From Actinomycetospora termitidis (GTDB taxonomy: Bacteria > Actinomycetota > Actinomycetes > Mycobacteriales > Pseudonocardiaceae), in NCBI RefSeq assembly GCF_030286555.1, contig NZ_JASVWF010000001.1, positions 496,001 to 560,000 on the forward strand: a stretch of 64,000 nt of DNA, in the 5' to 3' direction. The translations under genes were made by a program, and so were the position numbers. This document shows positions 48,167 through 56,738 of the stretch, piece by piece; within the stretch, counting starts at the first letter, position 1, and every line of letters starts with the position of its first letter. The notes beneath the pieces are model-generated. The model searched no databases, was not told the DNA's origin, and worked only from the letters and a program-made list of their open reading frames with translations.

Positions 48167-48532
48167 GTGACGCAGGCCCGGACGCAAGCCGACGTCGGCG
48201 CGCCCGGGTACTCCCGGCGCCCCGGACCGGCGGCCCGGCTCGTGATCGCGCTCCTCGGCGTCTACCGGCGCTGGATCTCACCGATGTTCCCGCCGCACTG
48301 CCGGTTCCAGCCGAGCTGCAGCGCCTACGCCGTCGAGGCGGTCCGCGTGCACGGTGTCCTGCTGGGCAGTGATCTCGCGGTGGTGCGCCTTCTCAAGTGC
48401 GCGCCCTGGCACCCTGGTGGCCCGGACCCCGTTCCCCCACGCCGTCGTCGCCGACCGGCGACACCCGACACCGGTCGCACCGCCCCCCGGGGAGCCGGAG
48501 CCCCCACCAGCGAGGAGCAAGCGTCGTGCTGA
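48167..48532 (+). CDS. yidD: Membrane protein insertion efficiency factor YidD
   Basis: A 121-residue protein of the YidD family, which assists YidC-dependent insertion at the membrane. The core is [20 protein letters not shown] then [17 protein letters not shown] with the family Cys residues, followed by [17 protein letters not shown]. An amphipathic N-terminal helix and a Pro/Arg-rich tail flank it. GTG 48167 is preferred for its GAGGGGG ribosome binding site. It overlaps yidC by 7 nt, supporting joint translation. Confidence 0.92.
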   Translation: MTQARTQADVGAPGYSRRPGPAARLVIALLGVYRRWISPMFPPHCRFQPSCSAYAVEAVRVHGVLLGSDLAVVRLLKCAPWHPGGPDPVPPRRRRRPATPDTGRTAPRGAGAPTSEEQASC

Positions 48533-49629
48533 ACTTCATCTACTACCCGGTCTCGGGCATCCTGTGGTTCTGGCACAAGGTGTTCGGCTTCCTCTTCGGC
48601 GCCGACAACGGCTTCGCCTGGGCGCTGGCGGTCATCTTCCTGGTCTTCACCCTGCGCGCGCTGTTGTTCAAGCCGTTCGTCAGCCAGGTCCGCTCGATGC
48701 GGAAGATGCAGGAGTTCCAGCCGCAGATCAAGAAGCTGCAGGAGAAGTACAAGAACGACCGCCAGAAGCTCGCGGAGGAGATGCAGAAGCTCCAGAAGGA
48801 GCACGGCGTCAACCCGCTGGGCGGCTGCCTGCCGGTCCTGGTGCAGGTCCCGGTCTTCATCGGTCTGTTCCACGTGCTGCGCGGCTTCCGGCTGGACTAC
48901 GCCTACAACTACGTCTTCAGCTACGCCGACATCCAGTCGTTCGACAACGCGACGATCTTCGGGGCGAAGCTCTCCGACGCGATCAGCGGGAACCTGCAGG
49001 CGGTCGGCTCCTTCTCGCTGAACTTCAGCGACTTCAACGCCCACGTCATCCCGGTCGCCCTGCCGCTGATGATCGTCGCGAGCGTCGCGACCCACTTCAC
49101 CGCCCGCGTCTCGGCCGCCCACCAGTCGCCGGCCGCCGCCGCGAACCCGCAGGCGGCGATCATGCAGAAGCTGACGATGTGGCTGTTCCCGCTCGGTGTC
49201 CTGGTCTTCGGTGTCTTCTTCCCGATCGCGATCCTGCTGTACTGGCTCTCGAACAACTCCTGGACGCTGACCCAGCAGTACCTGGTCTACGGGAAGATCG
49301 CGCGCGAGGAGGAGGAGCAGCGCGCCCAGGCCGCGGCCCAGCGTGACCTCCTCGCCCCGAAGCCCGGCCAGAAGCCGAAGCGGGTGACCGCGTCCGGCAA
49401 CGGATCCGAGCCCGCCGACGAGCCGCAGGACGAGGCGACCGTCGAGGCCGCGCCGAGCAAGCCGCGCCCCGGGGCACGTCCGACGACCGGGAAGAGCAGC
49501 GGCCGTGCCGCCCCGGGCAAGGTGAACTCCCCGGCGGGCAAGAGCGGCGGAGGCTCGTCGAAGAACGGGCGGGGGTCGGGCCAGCTGGCCTCGTCCCGCC
49601 CGGGCAAGAAGTCCAAGAAGCGCCGCTGA
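48526..49629 (+). CDS. yidC: Membrane protein insertase YidC/Oxa1
   Basis: A 367-residue insertase of the short Gram-positive type, lacking the large periplasmic domain. Transmembrane helices begin with [20 protein letters not shown], and the cytoplasmic hairpin [20 protein letters not shown] precedes the helix [16 protein letters not shown]. The final helices carry [19 protein letters not shown] and [12 protein letters not shown]. The tail from about 275 is a Lys/Pro/Ser-rich extension ending KKSKKRR, which could bind ribosomal RNA. It inserts and folds inner-membrane proteins with or without SecYEG. GTG 48526 has GAGGAG upstream. Confidence 0.95.
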   Translation: MLNFIYYPVSGILWFWHKVFGFLFGADNGFAWALAVIFLVFTLRALLFKPFVSQVRSMRKMQEFQPQIKKLQEKYKNDRQKLAEEMQKLQKEHGVNPLGGCLPVLVQVPVFIGLFHVLRGFRLDYAYNYVFSYADIQSFDNATIFGAKLSDAISGNLQAVGSFSLNFSDFNAHVIPVALPLMIVASVATHFTARVSAAHQSPAAAANPQAAIMQKLTMWLFPLGVLVFGVFFPIAILLYWLSNNSWTLTQQYLVYGKIAREEEEQRAQAAAQRDLLAPKPGQKPKRVTASGNGSEPADEPQDEATVEAAPSKPRPGARPTTGKSSGRAAPGKVNSPAGKSGGGSSKNGRGSGQLASSRPGKKSKKRR

Positions 49630-49770
49630 CCCGTTCGACCCCGCGGTCCGGTCACCCCGGACGGGGTCGGGACCGATCGACCAACACCCGCAGGCCGTGC
49701 CTCGCCCCGTGAGGATCGGCCGGAGGGACCGGAGGGCCGCAGCGCGCGGCCCGGCGAGAGGAGACAAGCC

Positions 49771-50355
49771 GTGTCCGAGACCCTGGAGTCGGACGGCAAG
49801 GCCGAGGGCCGCAGCGCCGACACTTCCGAGAGCGCCGACACCGGCGACACCGCCGGGGCCGCCTCGGGCGGCGAGGGCGAGACGTCGACGCAGGACGTCC
49901 TCGTGCGCGAGGGCGACATCGCGGGCGACTACCTCGAGCGGCTGCTGGACATCCTCGACTTCGACGGCGACATCGACCTCGACGTCGAGGCCGGACGGGC
50001 GATCGTGAGCATCGACGGGGGCAAGGACCTCGAGAAGCTCGTCGGCCAGCGGGGTGACGTGCTGGAGGCGCTGCAGGAGCTGACCCGGCTCGCGGTGCAG
50101 CAGTCCACCGGCACGCGCAACCGGCTGATGCTCGACATCGCGGGCTGGCGGTCGCACCGCCGCTCGGAGCTGACCGACCTCGGCCGCCGGACCGCCGAGG
50201 AGGTGCGCGACTCGGGCGAGAGCCAGAAGCTGCGGCCGATGACGCCGTTCGAGCGCAAGATCGTCCACGACGCCGTGGCGGCCGTCGACGGCGTCCACAG
50301 CGAGAGCGAGGGCGAGGAGCCCCGTCGTCGCGTGGTCGTCCTGCCCGGGCGGTGA
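49771..50355 (+). CDS. jag: Jag/KhpB-type RNA-binding protein (KH-R3H)
   Basis: A 194-residue RNA-binding protein. Residues 1-40 are acidic and disordered. The KH domain follows (DYLERLLDILDFDGDIDLDV, GKDLEKLVGQRGDVLEALQE) and then the R3H domain with LMLDIAGWRSHRRSEL and LRPMTPFERKIVHDAVA. The Jag_N domain of Firmicutes is absent, as usual in actinobacteria. It probably binds RNA with KhpA and influences envelope or division gene expression. GTG 49771 has GAGAGGAG upstream. Confidence 0.92.
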   Translation: MSETLESDGKAEGRSADTSESADTGDTAGAASGGEGETSTQDVLVREGDIAGDYLERLLDILDFDGDIDLDVEAGRAIVSIDGGKDLEKLVGQRGDVLEALQELTRLAVQQSTGTRNRLMLDIAGWRSHRRSELTDLGRRTAEEVRDSGESQKLRPMTPFERKIVHDAVAAVDGVHSESEGEEPRRRVVVLPGR

Positions 50356-50374
50356 CCGCCGGCGGGGCGCGTGC

Positions 50375-50390
50375 TGTTCCACGTGGAACA
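50375..50390. promoter_or_regulatory. parS: Candidate parS site upstream of rsmG
   Basis: TGTTCCACGTGGAACA is a perfect 16-nt palindrome. It differs from the Streptomyces-type parS TGTTTCACGTGAAACA by one symmetrical pair of changes. It lies 12 nt before rsmG, in the origin-proximal place where ParB sites cluster. Confidence 0.75.
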
Positions 50391-50401
50391 GGCGGTCGCT
50401 C

Positions 50402-51145
50402 GTGACCCTCGGGGAGCAGGACCGGCTGGACGGACCCTCGTCCCCCACGCCGGAGGCGGTGGAGCTCTTCGGTGACGCCCTCCCCCGGGCCCAGCGCTAC
50501 GCGGAGCTGCTGGCGGGTCCCGGCATGGAGCAGGGAGTCATCGGGCCGCGCGAACTGCCTCGCCTCTGGAACCGGCACCTGGTGAACTCGGCGTGGGTCG
50601 GGCAGGTGATCCCGGAGGACAGCACGGTCGTCGACGTCGGGTCCGGCGCCGGGCTCCCCGGGATCCCGCTCGCGCTCGCGCGCCCGGATTTGCGCATCAC
50701 GCTCCTCGAACCGATGGCCCGCCGGGTCGCGTGGCTGGAGGAGGTCGCGGCAGCGCTCGAGCTGGACGTCACCGTCGTGCGCGGCCGCGCGGAGGAGCGC
50801 GAGACCCGACGCGCGGTGGGCGAGGCGGACGTCGTCACGGCCCGGGCCGTGGCGCCGATGGGGCGACTCGCGGCCTGGACGCTCCCCCTCGTCCGCCCGG
50901 GTGGGAGACTGGCTGCGCTGAAGGGCGCCAGTGCACAGGACGAGGTGCGCCGGGACGCCGTCGAGCTCCGTGCTGCGGGCGGTGGTGACGTCGAGGTCGT
51001 CACGCGCGGCGCGGGAGACGCACTCACGCACATCGTGGTGGTACATCGAACGGAGCGGCGGACCCGGAACGACAGGAACGACTCCGTCGGCTCGGGTCCC
51101 CCCGGTCAGCGCCGCAGCCGTGGCAGGAAGGATCGATCCTCGTGA
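50402..51145 (+). CDS. rsmG: 16S rRNA (guanine-527-N7)-methyltransferase RsmG
   Basis: A 247-residue SAM-dependent enzyme that methylates G527 of 16S rRNA. PRELPRLWNRHLVNSAW, VVDVGSGAGLPGIPLALARP (about residue 80) and ARAVAPMGRLAAWTLPLVRP are the defining segments, with GRLAALKG at the end of the domain. Loss of this enzyme gives low-level streptomycin resistance in other bacteria. The C-terminal about 30 residues are Arg/Asp-rich. It overlaps parA at GTGA (51142-51145), so ParA translation is coupled to it. Confidence 0.93.
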   Translation: MTLGEQDRLDGPSSPTPEAVELFGDALPRAQRYAELLAGPGMEQGVIGPRELPRLWNRHLVNSAWVGQVIPEDSTVVDVGSGAGLPGIPLALARPDLRITLLEPMARRVAWLEEVAAALELDVTVVRGRAEERETRRAVGEADVVTARAVAPMGRLAAWTLPLVRPGGRLAALKGASAQDEVRRDAVELRAAGGGDVEVVTRGAGDALTHIVVVHRTERRTRNDRNDSVGSGPPGQRRSRGRKDRSS

Positions 51146-52191
51146 CCGAAGGACAGGCCGTTCCACGTGAAACACGGCCCCGGCCGGACCGGGCGAGTGC
51201 CGAGAAGGTCCGGGAGGCCGTGAGCGAGGCGGTGTCCGCGGTGGGCGCCGGCGTACTCGGGGCGGGTGAGGTCCTGCACGGCGACGGCGGCGGCATGACG
51301 CCGATCGCCGAGGAGGCGGCCCGCGCGGCGCGCGTGCTGCACCCCGAGGACCACCGGATGCCGCGCCCGACCCGGCGGCGGGTCATCACCGTGGCCAACC
51401 AGAAGGGCGGCGTCGGCAAGACGACGAGCACCGTCAACCTGGCGGCCGCGCTGGCGCTCCACGGCGCCCGGGTCCTCGTCGTCGACCTCGACCCGCAGGG
51501 CAACGCCAGCACCGCGCTGGGGGTCGACCACCGCAGCGGCGTCCCCTCGATCTACGAGGTGCTCATCGGGGAGCTCACGCTCGACCAGGCCGCCCAGCAG
51601 TGCGACCGGTCGGCCGACCTGCTCTGCGTCCCCGCGACGATCGACCTCGCCGGCGCCGAGATCGAGCTGGTCTCGATGATGAACCGCGAGTCGCGGCTGC
51701 GGCAGGCGCTCTCCACGGAGGCGCTCGACGCGCTCGACGTGGACTACGTCCTCGTCGACTGCCCGCCGTCGCTGGGCCTGCTCACGCTGAACGCGATGGT
51801 CGCGGCGCCCGAGGTGCTCATCCCGATCCAGTGCGAGTACTACGCGCTGGAGGGTCTGAGCCAGCTGCTCAACAACATCGGTCTCGTGCAGTCGCACCTC
51901 AACCCGAGCCTGCACGTCTCGACGATCCTGCTGACGATGTACGACGGCCGCACGAAGCTCGCCGACCAGGTGACCCACGAGGTCCGCAACCACTTCGGCG
52001 ACCTCGTCCTGCGCACCGTCATCCCCCGCAGCGTCAAGGTCAGCGAGGCGCCGGGCTTCGGGCAGACCGTCCTGACCTACGACCCGGGGTCCCGCGGCGC
52101 GATGAGCTATCTCGACGCCGCCCGCGAGTTCGCGATGCGGGCCGCGGTCGCCGATCAGCGGGCCGGCGCAGCGGCGGGAGAGCGGGCATGA
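51142..52191 (+). CDS. parA: Chromosome-partitioning ATPase ParA (Soj)
   Basis: A 349-residue Walker-type ATPase that drives segregation of ParB-parS complexes. The deviant Walker [21 protein letters not shown] is at about residue 88, A-prime [14 protein letters not shown] at about 115 and B motif [15 protein letters not shown] at about 210. The first about 75 residues are an Ala/Glu-rich extension common in actinobacteria. A parS-like site (51159-51174) lies inside the first codons, and its stop overlaps parB at ATGA. Confidence 0.95.
   Translation: MTEGQAVPRETRPRPDRASAEKVREAVSEAVSAVGAGVLGAGEVLHGDGGGMTPIAEEAARAARVLHPEDHRMPRPTRRRVITVANQKGGVGKTTSTVNLAAALALHGARVLVVDLDPQGNASTALGVDHRSGVPSIYEVLIGELTLDQAAQQCDRSADLLCVPATIDLAGAEIELVSMMNRESRLRQALSTEALDALDVDYVLVDCPPSLGLLTLNAMVAAPEVLIPIQCEYYALEGLSQLLNNIGLVQSHLNPSLHVSTILLTMYDGRTKLADQVTHEVRNHFGDLVLRTVIPRSVKVSEAPGFGQTVLTYDPGSRGAMSYLDAAREFAMRAAVADQRAGAAAGERA
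51159..51174. promoter_or_regulatory. parS: Candidate parS site inside the 5' end of parA
   Basis: CGTTCCACGTGAAACA has 13 of the 14 core bases of GTTTCACGTGAAAC. It is the closest match to consensus parS in the window and lies within the first about 11 codons of parA, beside the other copy at 50375. Confidence 0.8.
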
Positions 52192-53234
52192 CCGAGCGTC
52201 GGGGCGGCCTGGGCCGCGGACTCGCCGCCCTCATCCCGACCGGCCCTCCGGAGCCGGGCGGTGACGCGCGGCCGGGCGTGGGCACGCGCGCCGCTGACGT
52301 CGTCATCGGCCAGCGCACCCGCCCGGACCTCCCGCCCGCGCCGGAGCCGGCGCCCCCCGTGGATGAGGGCGGCACCGTCGCCGGCGCCGTCTACCGCGAG
52401 GTCCGGGTCGACGGGATCCGGGCCAACCCGCGCCAGCCACGGACCGTCTTCGACGAGGAGGCCCTCGCCGAGCTCGAGCACTCCGTCCGGGAGTTCGGGC
52501 TCCTGCAGCCGATCGTCGTCCGCGAGCTCGACACGCCGGTGTCCGGTGAGGCCGGCGTCGAGCTCACCCACGAGCTCGTCATGGGCGAGCGCCGCTGGCG
52601 GGCCGCGCAGCGGGCGGGGCTCACGCACATCCCCGCCATCGTGCGGAAGACCTCCGACGACGACCTGCTCCGCGACGCGTTGCTGGAGAACATCCACCGC
52701 GTCCAGCTCAACCCGCTCGAGGAGGCGGCCGCCTACCAGCAGCTGCTGACCGAGTTCGACGTGACGCACGAGCAGCTCGCCGACCGCATCGGCCGCAGTC
52801 GCCCCGCCATCACGAACACCATCCGTCTGCTGCGGCTGCCCGTGGCCGTACAGCGCCGGGTCGCGGCCGGTGTGCTGTCCGCCGGCCACGCCCGCGCCCT
52901 GCTCGGGATGGAGGACGCCGGCGCCCAGGAGGAGCTGGCGGCCCGGATCGTCGCCGAGGGGATGTCGGTGCGCGCGGCCGAGGAGGCGGTGACGCTCGCC
53001 CGGGGCGACGAGCCGACCGCGGCCCGCCGTCGCGCCCCCGCGCGCAAGCTGCACGCTCCGGGGCTGCAGGACCTCGCCGAGCGGCTGTCGGACGCGTACG
53101 ACACCCGGGTCAAGGTCGAGCTGGGTCAGCGCAAGGGCCGGATCGTCGTCGAGTTCGGCTCGGTCGACGATCTGGAGCGCATCGCCGCGCTGATGGACCA
53201 GAAGGGCTTCCCGGGCTCCCCACCTTCGGGATGA
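52188..53234 (+). CDS. parB: Chromosome-partitioning protein ParB (Spo0J)
   Basis: A 348-residue CTP-dependent DNA clamp. The start [14 protein letters not shown] is the conserved ParA-stimulating segment. The CTP-binding domain has [20 protein letters not shown] and the box [13 protein letters not shown] with [26 protein letters not shown] follows, and the HTH is [19 protein letters not shown] (about residue 200). The C-terminal dimerisation part ends [17 protein letters not shown]. It loads at parS and spreads. Downstream is a bidirectional terminator. Confidence 0.96.
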   Translation: MTERRGGLGRGLAALIPTGPPEPGGDARPGVGTRAADVVIGQRTRPDLPPAPEPAPPVDEGGTVAGAVYREVRVDGIRANPRQPRTVFDEEALAELEHSVREFGLLQPIVVRELDTPVSGEAGVELTHELVMGERRWRAAQRAGLTHIPAIVRKTSDDDLLRDALLENIHRVQLNPLEEAAAYQQLLTEFDVTHEQLADRIGRSRPAITNTIRLLRLPVAVQRRVAAGVLSAGHARALLGMEDAGAQEELAARIVAEGMSVRAAEEAVTLARGDEPTAARRRAPARKLHAPGLQDLAERLSDAYDTRVKVELGQRKGRIVVEFGSVDDLERIAALMDQKGFPGSPPSG

Positions 53235-53251
53235 CCGCCGGGGTGCTCAGC

Positions 53252-53279
53252 GACGATCTGAGGGCGCCCTGAGATCGTC
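53252..53279. terminator. Bidirectional hairpin between parB and ddl
   Basis: GACGATCT (53252-53259) pairs with AGATCGTC (53272-53279). Inside, AGGGC pairs with GCCCT, with a single G/G mismatch between the two halves. It sits between the convergent parB and ddl stops (53234, 53288), so it can end both transcripts. Confidence 0.8.
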
Positions 53280-53287
53280 TGTACGGA

Positions 53288-54286
53288 TCAGCGTGGCGTC
53301 GGGACGTCGGCCCCGCGAGTGACCGCGCGCGCCACGAGGAGCCCGAACACCTCGCCGAGGTCCCGGCCCGCGGCCTCGATGGCGCGCGGCAGCAACGACG
53401 TCTCGGTCAGCCCCGGGGACACGTTGACCTCGAGGACCCACACCCGACCCTCCCCGTCGACGATCGCGTCGGTGCGGGAGAGGTCCCGGAGCCCGAGGGC
53501 CCGGTGCGCGGCGACGGCGGTCGCCGCCACCCGCTGCGCCACCGCGTCGTCGAGCCGGGCCGGGCAGTGGAAGCGGGTCAGGCCGGCGGTGTAGCGGGCG
53601 GTGTAGTCGTACACCCCGCTCTCCGGGGCCACCTCGACCGCGGGCAGCGCGACCGGCCCGTCGTCGCCCTCGACGACCGACACCGCGAGCTCCACCCCCT
53701 CGACGAAGCGCTCGACGAGCACCGTCTCGGAGTAGGCCAGCGCGCCCACCATCGCCGAGGGCAGCTCCGCCGCGTCCCGGACGACCTGCGCCCCGAGCGC
53801 GGATCCGCCCTGGTCGGGCTTGAGCATGAGCGGCAGCCCGAGTCGTGCCACGAGCGCGTCCAGCACCGCGGCGGCCCCGAGCTCCCGGAACGTCGTGTGC
53901 GGGAGCGCGACCCACTCCGGTGTGTCGATCCCGGCGCGGACCAGCTCGGCCTTCGCGCTCGGTTTGTCGTGGGCGCGCCGGCAGGCCCGGCCCTGGGTGC
54001 CGACGAACGGCACGCCCATCAGCTCCAGCACGCTCTGCACGGCGCCGTTCTCCCCCTCGCCGCCGTGCAGGGCGACGACGACCGCGTCCGGGCGCGTCGC
54101 CCGCAGCCGGCCGAGCAGGGCGGCGTCGGTGTCCCACTCGTCGACCGTCGCGCCCGCGTCGCGCAGCTCGGCCGCGATCCGCCGACCGGAGCGCAGCGAC
54201 ACGTCCCGCTCGTGCGAGAGGCCCCCGGCCAGGACGGCGACCGTCCACTCGGAGGTCGGGACGGGCGGGGCGGCTGGCGTGGACAC
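53288..54286 (-). CDS. ddl: D-alanine--D-alanine ligase
   Basis: A 332-residue ATP-grasp enzyme joining two D-alanines for the peptidoglycan stem peptide. VAVLAGGLSHERDVSLRSG opens the fold, VVALHGGEGENGAVQSVLELMGVPF is the substrate segment, LMLKPDQGGSALGAQVV the ATP-binding loop with the key Lys, and VWVLEVNVSPGLTETSLLP carries the Mg-binding Asn/Glu. A second ddl commonly exists elsewhere in actinobacterial genomes, and this origin-linked copy is often annotated only as D-Ala-D-Ala ligase family; its substrate is inferred. It is convergent with parB. Confidence 0.88.
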   Translation of the reverse strand: MSTPAAPPVPTSEWTVAVLAGGLSHERDVSLRSGRRIAAELRDAGATVDEWDTDAALLGRLRATRPDAVVVALHGGEGENGAVQSVLELMGVPFVGTQGRACRRAHDKPSAKAELVRAGIDTPEWVALPHTTFRELGAAAVLDALVARLGLPLMLKPDQGGSALGAQVVRDAAELPSAMVGALAYSETVLVERFVEGVELAVSVVEGDDGPVALPAVEVAPESGVYDYTARYTAGLTRFHCPARLDDAVAQRVAATAVAAHRALGLRDLSRTDAIVDGEGRVWVLEVNVSPGLTETSLLPRAIEAAGRDLGEVFGLLVARAVTRGADVPTPR

Positions 54287-54330
54287 GCGTGGACCCTAAC
54301 CAGCCCGCCCCGACCCGCCGTCGGGACGCC

Positions 54331-55728
54331 TCAGGCGGTGTCGACCGCCGGCGCCTGCGGTCCGGGGCCTCCCGACGACGGGCGTGCGCCGCTCCCGGAC
54401 AGGCCGAAGGTGCGCAGCACCTCCAGCTCGCCGTCGAGCACCCCCGCCAGGCGACGGACGCCCTCGGTGATGCGTTCCGGCGGCGGGTAGCAGAACGACA
54501 GCCGCATGTGCCGGGCTCCCGAGCCGTCGGCGTGGAAGCCCGTCCCGGACGCGTACGCGACGCGTGCGGTGATCGCCCGCGGCAGCATCGCGCGGGTGTC
54601 CACGCCCTCGGGCACGGTCGCCCAGACGAAGAAGCCCCCGCGGGGCCGGGTCCACCGGCAGCCGTCGGGCAGGTGGACCTCGAGGGCCGCGAGCATGGCG
54701 TCGCAGCGCTCGCGGTACATCTCGCGGAAGGACTTCACCAGGCTCCGCCAGTCGTGCGTGGCGAGGTAGCGGGAGACCACGAGCTGGGTGAACGCCGGCG
54801 GGCACAGCGTGGCCGACTCGGCGGCCAGGACGAGCTTGTCCCGGATGCCGTGCGGCGCGAGCGCCCAGCCCACCCGCAGGCCGGAGGCGAAGATCTTGGA
54901 GAACGAGCCGAGGTAGACCACGTTCTCCGGGTCGAGCGAGCGCAGCGACGGGTAGGTCTGGCCGTCGAAGCCGAGCAGGCCGTACGGGTTGTCCTCGACG
55001 ACCAGCACCCCGTGGCGGCGGCACAGCTCGACGATCTCGGGCCGGCGGTCGGCGGACAGCGAGACGCCGACCGGGTTGTGGAAGTTCGGCACCGTGTAGA
55101 GGAACTTCGCCCGCCGGCCCTCCCGGGCCAGCCGCGCGAGGGCCTCCTCCAGCGCCGCGGGCACGAGGCCGTCGTCGTCCATGGCGACGTGGCGGACCTC
55201 GGCCTGGTAGGCGGCGAACGAGCCCAGCGCGCCGACGTAGGACGGCGACTCGGCGAGTACGACGTCCCCGGGGTCCACGAACAGGCGGGTCAGCATGTCC
55301 AACGCGGACTGCGAGCCCACGGTGACGACGACGTCGTCGGGGTGGAAGCCGCCGGTGGCCGACGTCGAGCCGGCCTCGAACGCCATGACCTCCCCGATCT
55401 GCTCGCGCAGCACCGGGACGCCCTGGGCGGAGCCGTACTGCAGCGCCCCCTGGCCCTCGGCGGCGATGAGCCCGGCGACCTCGACGGCCAGCGAGTCCAG
55501 CGGCAGCGCGGCCAGGTTCGGCATCCCGCCGGCCAGGGAGACCACCTCGGGGCGGCTGGCCACGGCGAACAGGGCCCGGATCTCCGAGGCCGTCATCCCG
55601 GCCGTGCGGGCCGCGTAGCGGTGGGAGTGGGGGTCGCCGGTGGAGCCGCCCGCCGCCGCGTCCGCTGCCGCCGCCGCGCCGGCCCCGTGGGGGGCGTCGT
55701 TCCGGGGGGCGGGGGGCGTCGGCGTCAT
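54331..55728 (-). CDS. PLP-dependent aminotransferase (fold type I, 2-aminoadipate/LysN-like)
   Basis: A 465-residue class I/II aminotransferase. SLAGGMPNLAALPLDSLA and LQYGSAQGVPVLREQIG mark the MocR/LysN-type fold, PNFHNPVGVSLS the cofactor-phosphate loop, VVEDNPYGLL the Asp for the pyridine N, and YLGSFSKIFASGLRVGW the Schiff-base Lys (about residue 272). The Ala/Gly-rich first about 35 residues replace the GntR HTH of true MocR regulators. A specific substrate cannot be given. In this origin region of actinobacteria an aminotransferase next to the parB/ddl block is common. Confidence 0.85.
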   Translation of the reverse strand: MTPTPPAPRNDAPHGAGAAAAADAAAGGSTGDPHSHRYAARTAGMTASEIRALFAVASRPEVVSLAGGMPNLAALPLDSLAVEVAGLIAAEGQGALQYGSAQGVPVLREQIGEVMAFEAGSTSATGGFHPDDVVVTVGSQSALDMLTRLFVDPGDVVLAESPSYVGALGSFAAYQAEVRHVAMDDDGLVPAALEEALARLAREGRRAKFLYTVPNFHNPVGVSLSADRRPEIVELCRRHGVLVVEDNPYGLLGFDGQTYPSLRSLDPENVVYLGSFSKIFASGLRVGWALAPHGIRDKLVLAAESATLCPPAFTQLVVSRYLATHDWRSLVKSFREMYRERCDAMLAALEVHLPDGCRWTRPRGGFFVWATVPEGVDTRAMLPRAITARVAYASGTGFHADGSGARHMRLSFCYPPPERITEGVRRLAGVLDGELEVLRTFGLSGSGARPSSGGPGPQAPAVDTA

Positions 55729-55980
55729 CAGCGACTCTCCGTGATCATCTTCACGACAGGATCGTCGCGACTCTACGCGGCCGTGGCCCGCGTCCCGGCG
55801 CGAGCGTCGTCACGCCGCGCACCGCCGACCGCCCGGCGCCCACGACCCGCAGCCGATCACCCGACCCGGTCCGCCCGTATTGTCGAGGGCGGCGCGGGAG
55901 AGTACGCATGCCAGGGCCGGTCCGGTGGCGGGGTTCGACCCGCCCGACCGGGGTCGGGGTGGAGGCAGACGGGAGTGTCG

Positions 55981-56655
55981 GTGTCGCGAGAGTGTGTCGG
56001 GATCACCCTCGACAACATCGAGGAACTGCCCAAGGGCTGCCGTCGATGCGTCTACTGGGAGCTCCCCCCGCACCTGGGCAGCCAGGCCGAGGAGTTCGGC
56101 ACCCTCGAGCTGGAGAAGGAGGCCTGGGTCTCGGGCGTCCTGCTCGAGTGGGGCTCCTGCGGCCGGATCGCGCACGTCGACGGTGTCCCGGCCGGCTACG
56201 CCTTCTACGCCCCGCCGGCGGCCGTGCCCCGGGCCGCCGCGTTCCCGACCGCACCGGTGGGGGCGGACGCCGTGCTGCTGTGCGGGCTGCACGTGGTCCC
56301 GGACTTCGCCGAGGTCGGCATCGGCCGGCTCCTCGTGCAGGACGTCGTCCGTGACCTCTCCCGCCGCGGCGTCAAGGCCCTGGAGGCGTTCGGCGACGCG
56401 GCCGACCGCCCGCGGGCCGAGGCGCACGGCCGCACGCCCGAGGACAGCCCGACCTGCGTGCTGCCCGCCGCCTTCCTGCGAGCCGTCGGGTTCAAGACCG
56501 TCGCCCCGCACCACCGCTGGCCGCGGCTGCGCCTGGAGATGCGCACCGGGTTCTCCTGGAAGGAGGACGTCGAGGCCGCGATCGCCCAGCTCCTCGGCTC
56601 GGTGACGGTGACGACGGCGCCGGCGGCTCCCGTGGGGGCCCCGGCGCCCCGCTGA
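55981..56655 (+). CDS. GNAT-family protein adjacent to cwlM
   Basis: A 224-residue protein with a central GNAT core: VLLCGLHVVPDFAEVGIGRLLVQ as quoted in parts (acetyl-CoA loop E-V-G-I-G-R, about residue 116), and VKALEAFGD. The N-terminus VGITLDNIEELPKGCRRCVYWE has a CRRC pair that may bind metal. GTG 55981 is preferred because GGGAG is 5 nt upstream; GTG 55975 is an alternative. It sits where mycobacteria have Rv3916c beside cwlM and parB, so it is probably its counterpart. The substrate is unknown. Confidence 0.75.
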   Translation: MSRECVGITLDNIEELPKGCRRCVYWELPPHLGSQAEEFGTLELEKEAWVSGVLLEWGSCGRIAHVDGVPAGYAFYAPPAAVPRAAAFPTAPVGADAVLLCGLHVVPDFAEVGIGRLLVQDVVRDLSRRGVKALEAFGDAADRPRAEAHGRTPEDSPTCVLPAAFLRAVGFKTVAPHHRWPRLRLEMRTGFSWKEDVEAAIAQLLGSVTVTTAPAAPVGAPAPR

Positions 56656-56671
56656 GGCGCCCCGGAACGAA

Positions 56672-56716
56672 CGAACGGCACTCTCGCGCACGTCGATGCT
56701 GCGAGAGTGCCGTTCG
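56672..56716. terminator. Perfect 16-bp hairpin between GNAT and cwlM
   Basis: CGAACGGCACTCTCGC (56672-56687) and its exact complement (56701-56716) enclose a 13-nt loop. It separates the convergent GNAT and cwlM genes. The arms read like an interspersed palindromic element (GGCACTCTCGC), but no second copy is evident in this window. Confidence 0.85.
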
Positions 56717-56738
56717 CTGGTCCGGAAGGGGTGCCGGA

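Noticed and set aside
53247-54248. Minus frame of 333 codons in the ddl region
   Set aside because: It is an Arg/Gly-rich shadow of ddl; the other frame has complete ATP-grasp motifs.
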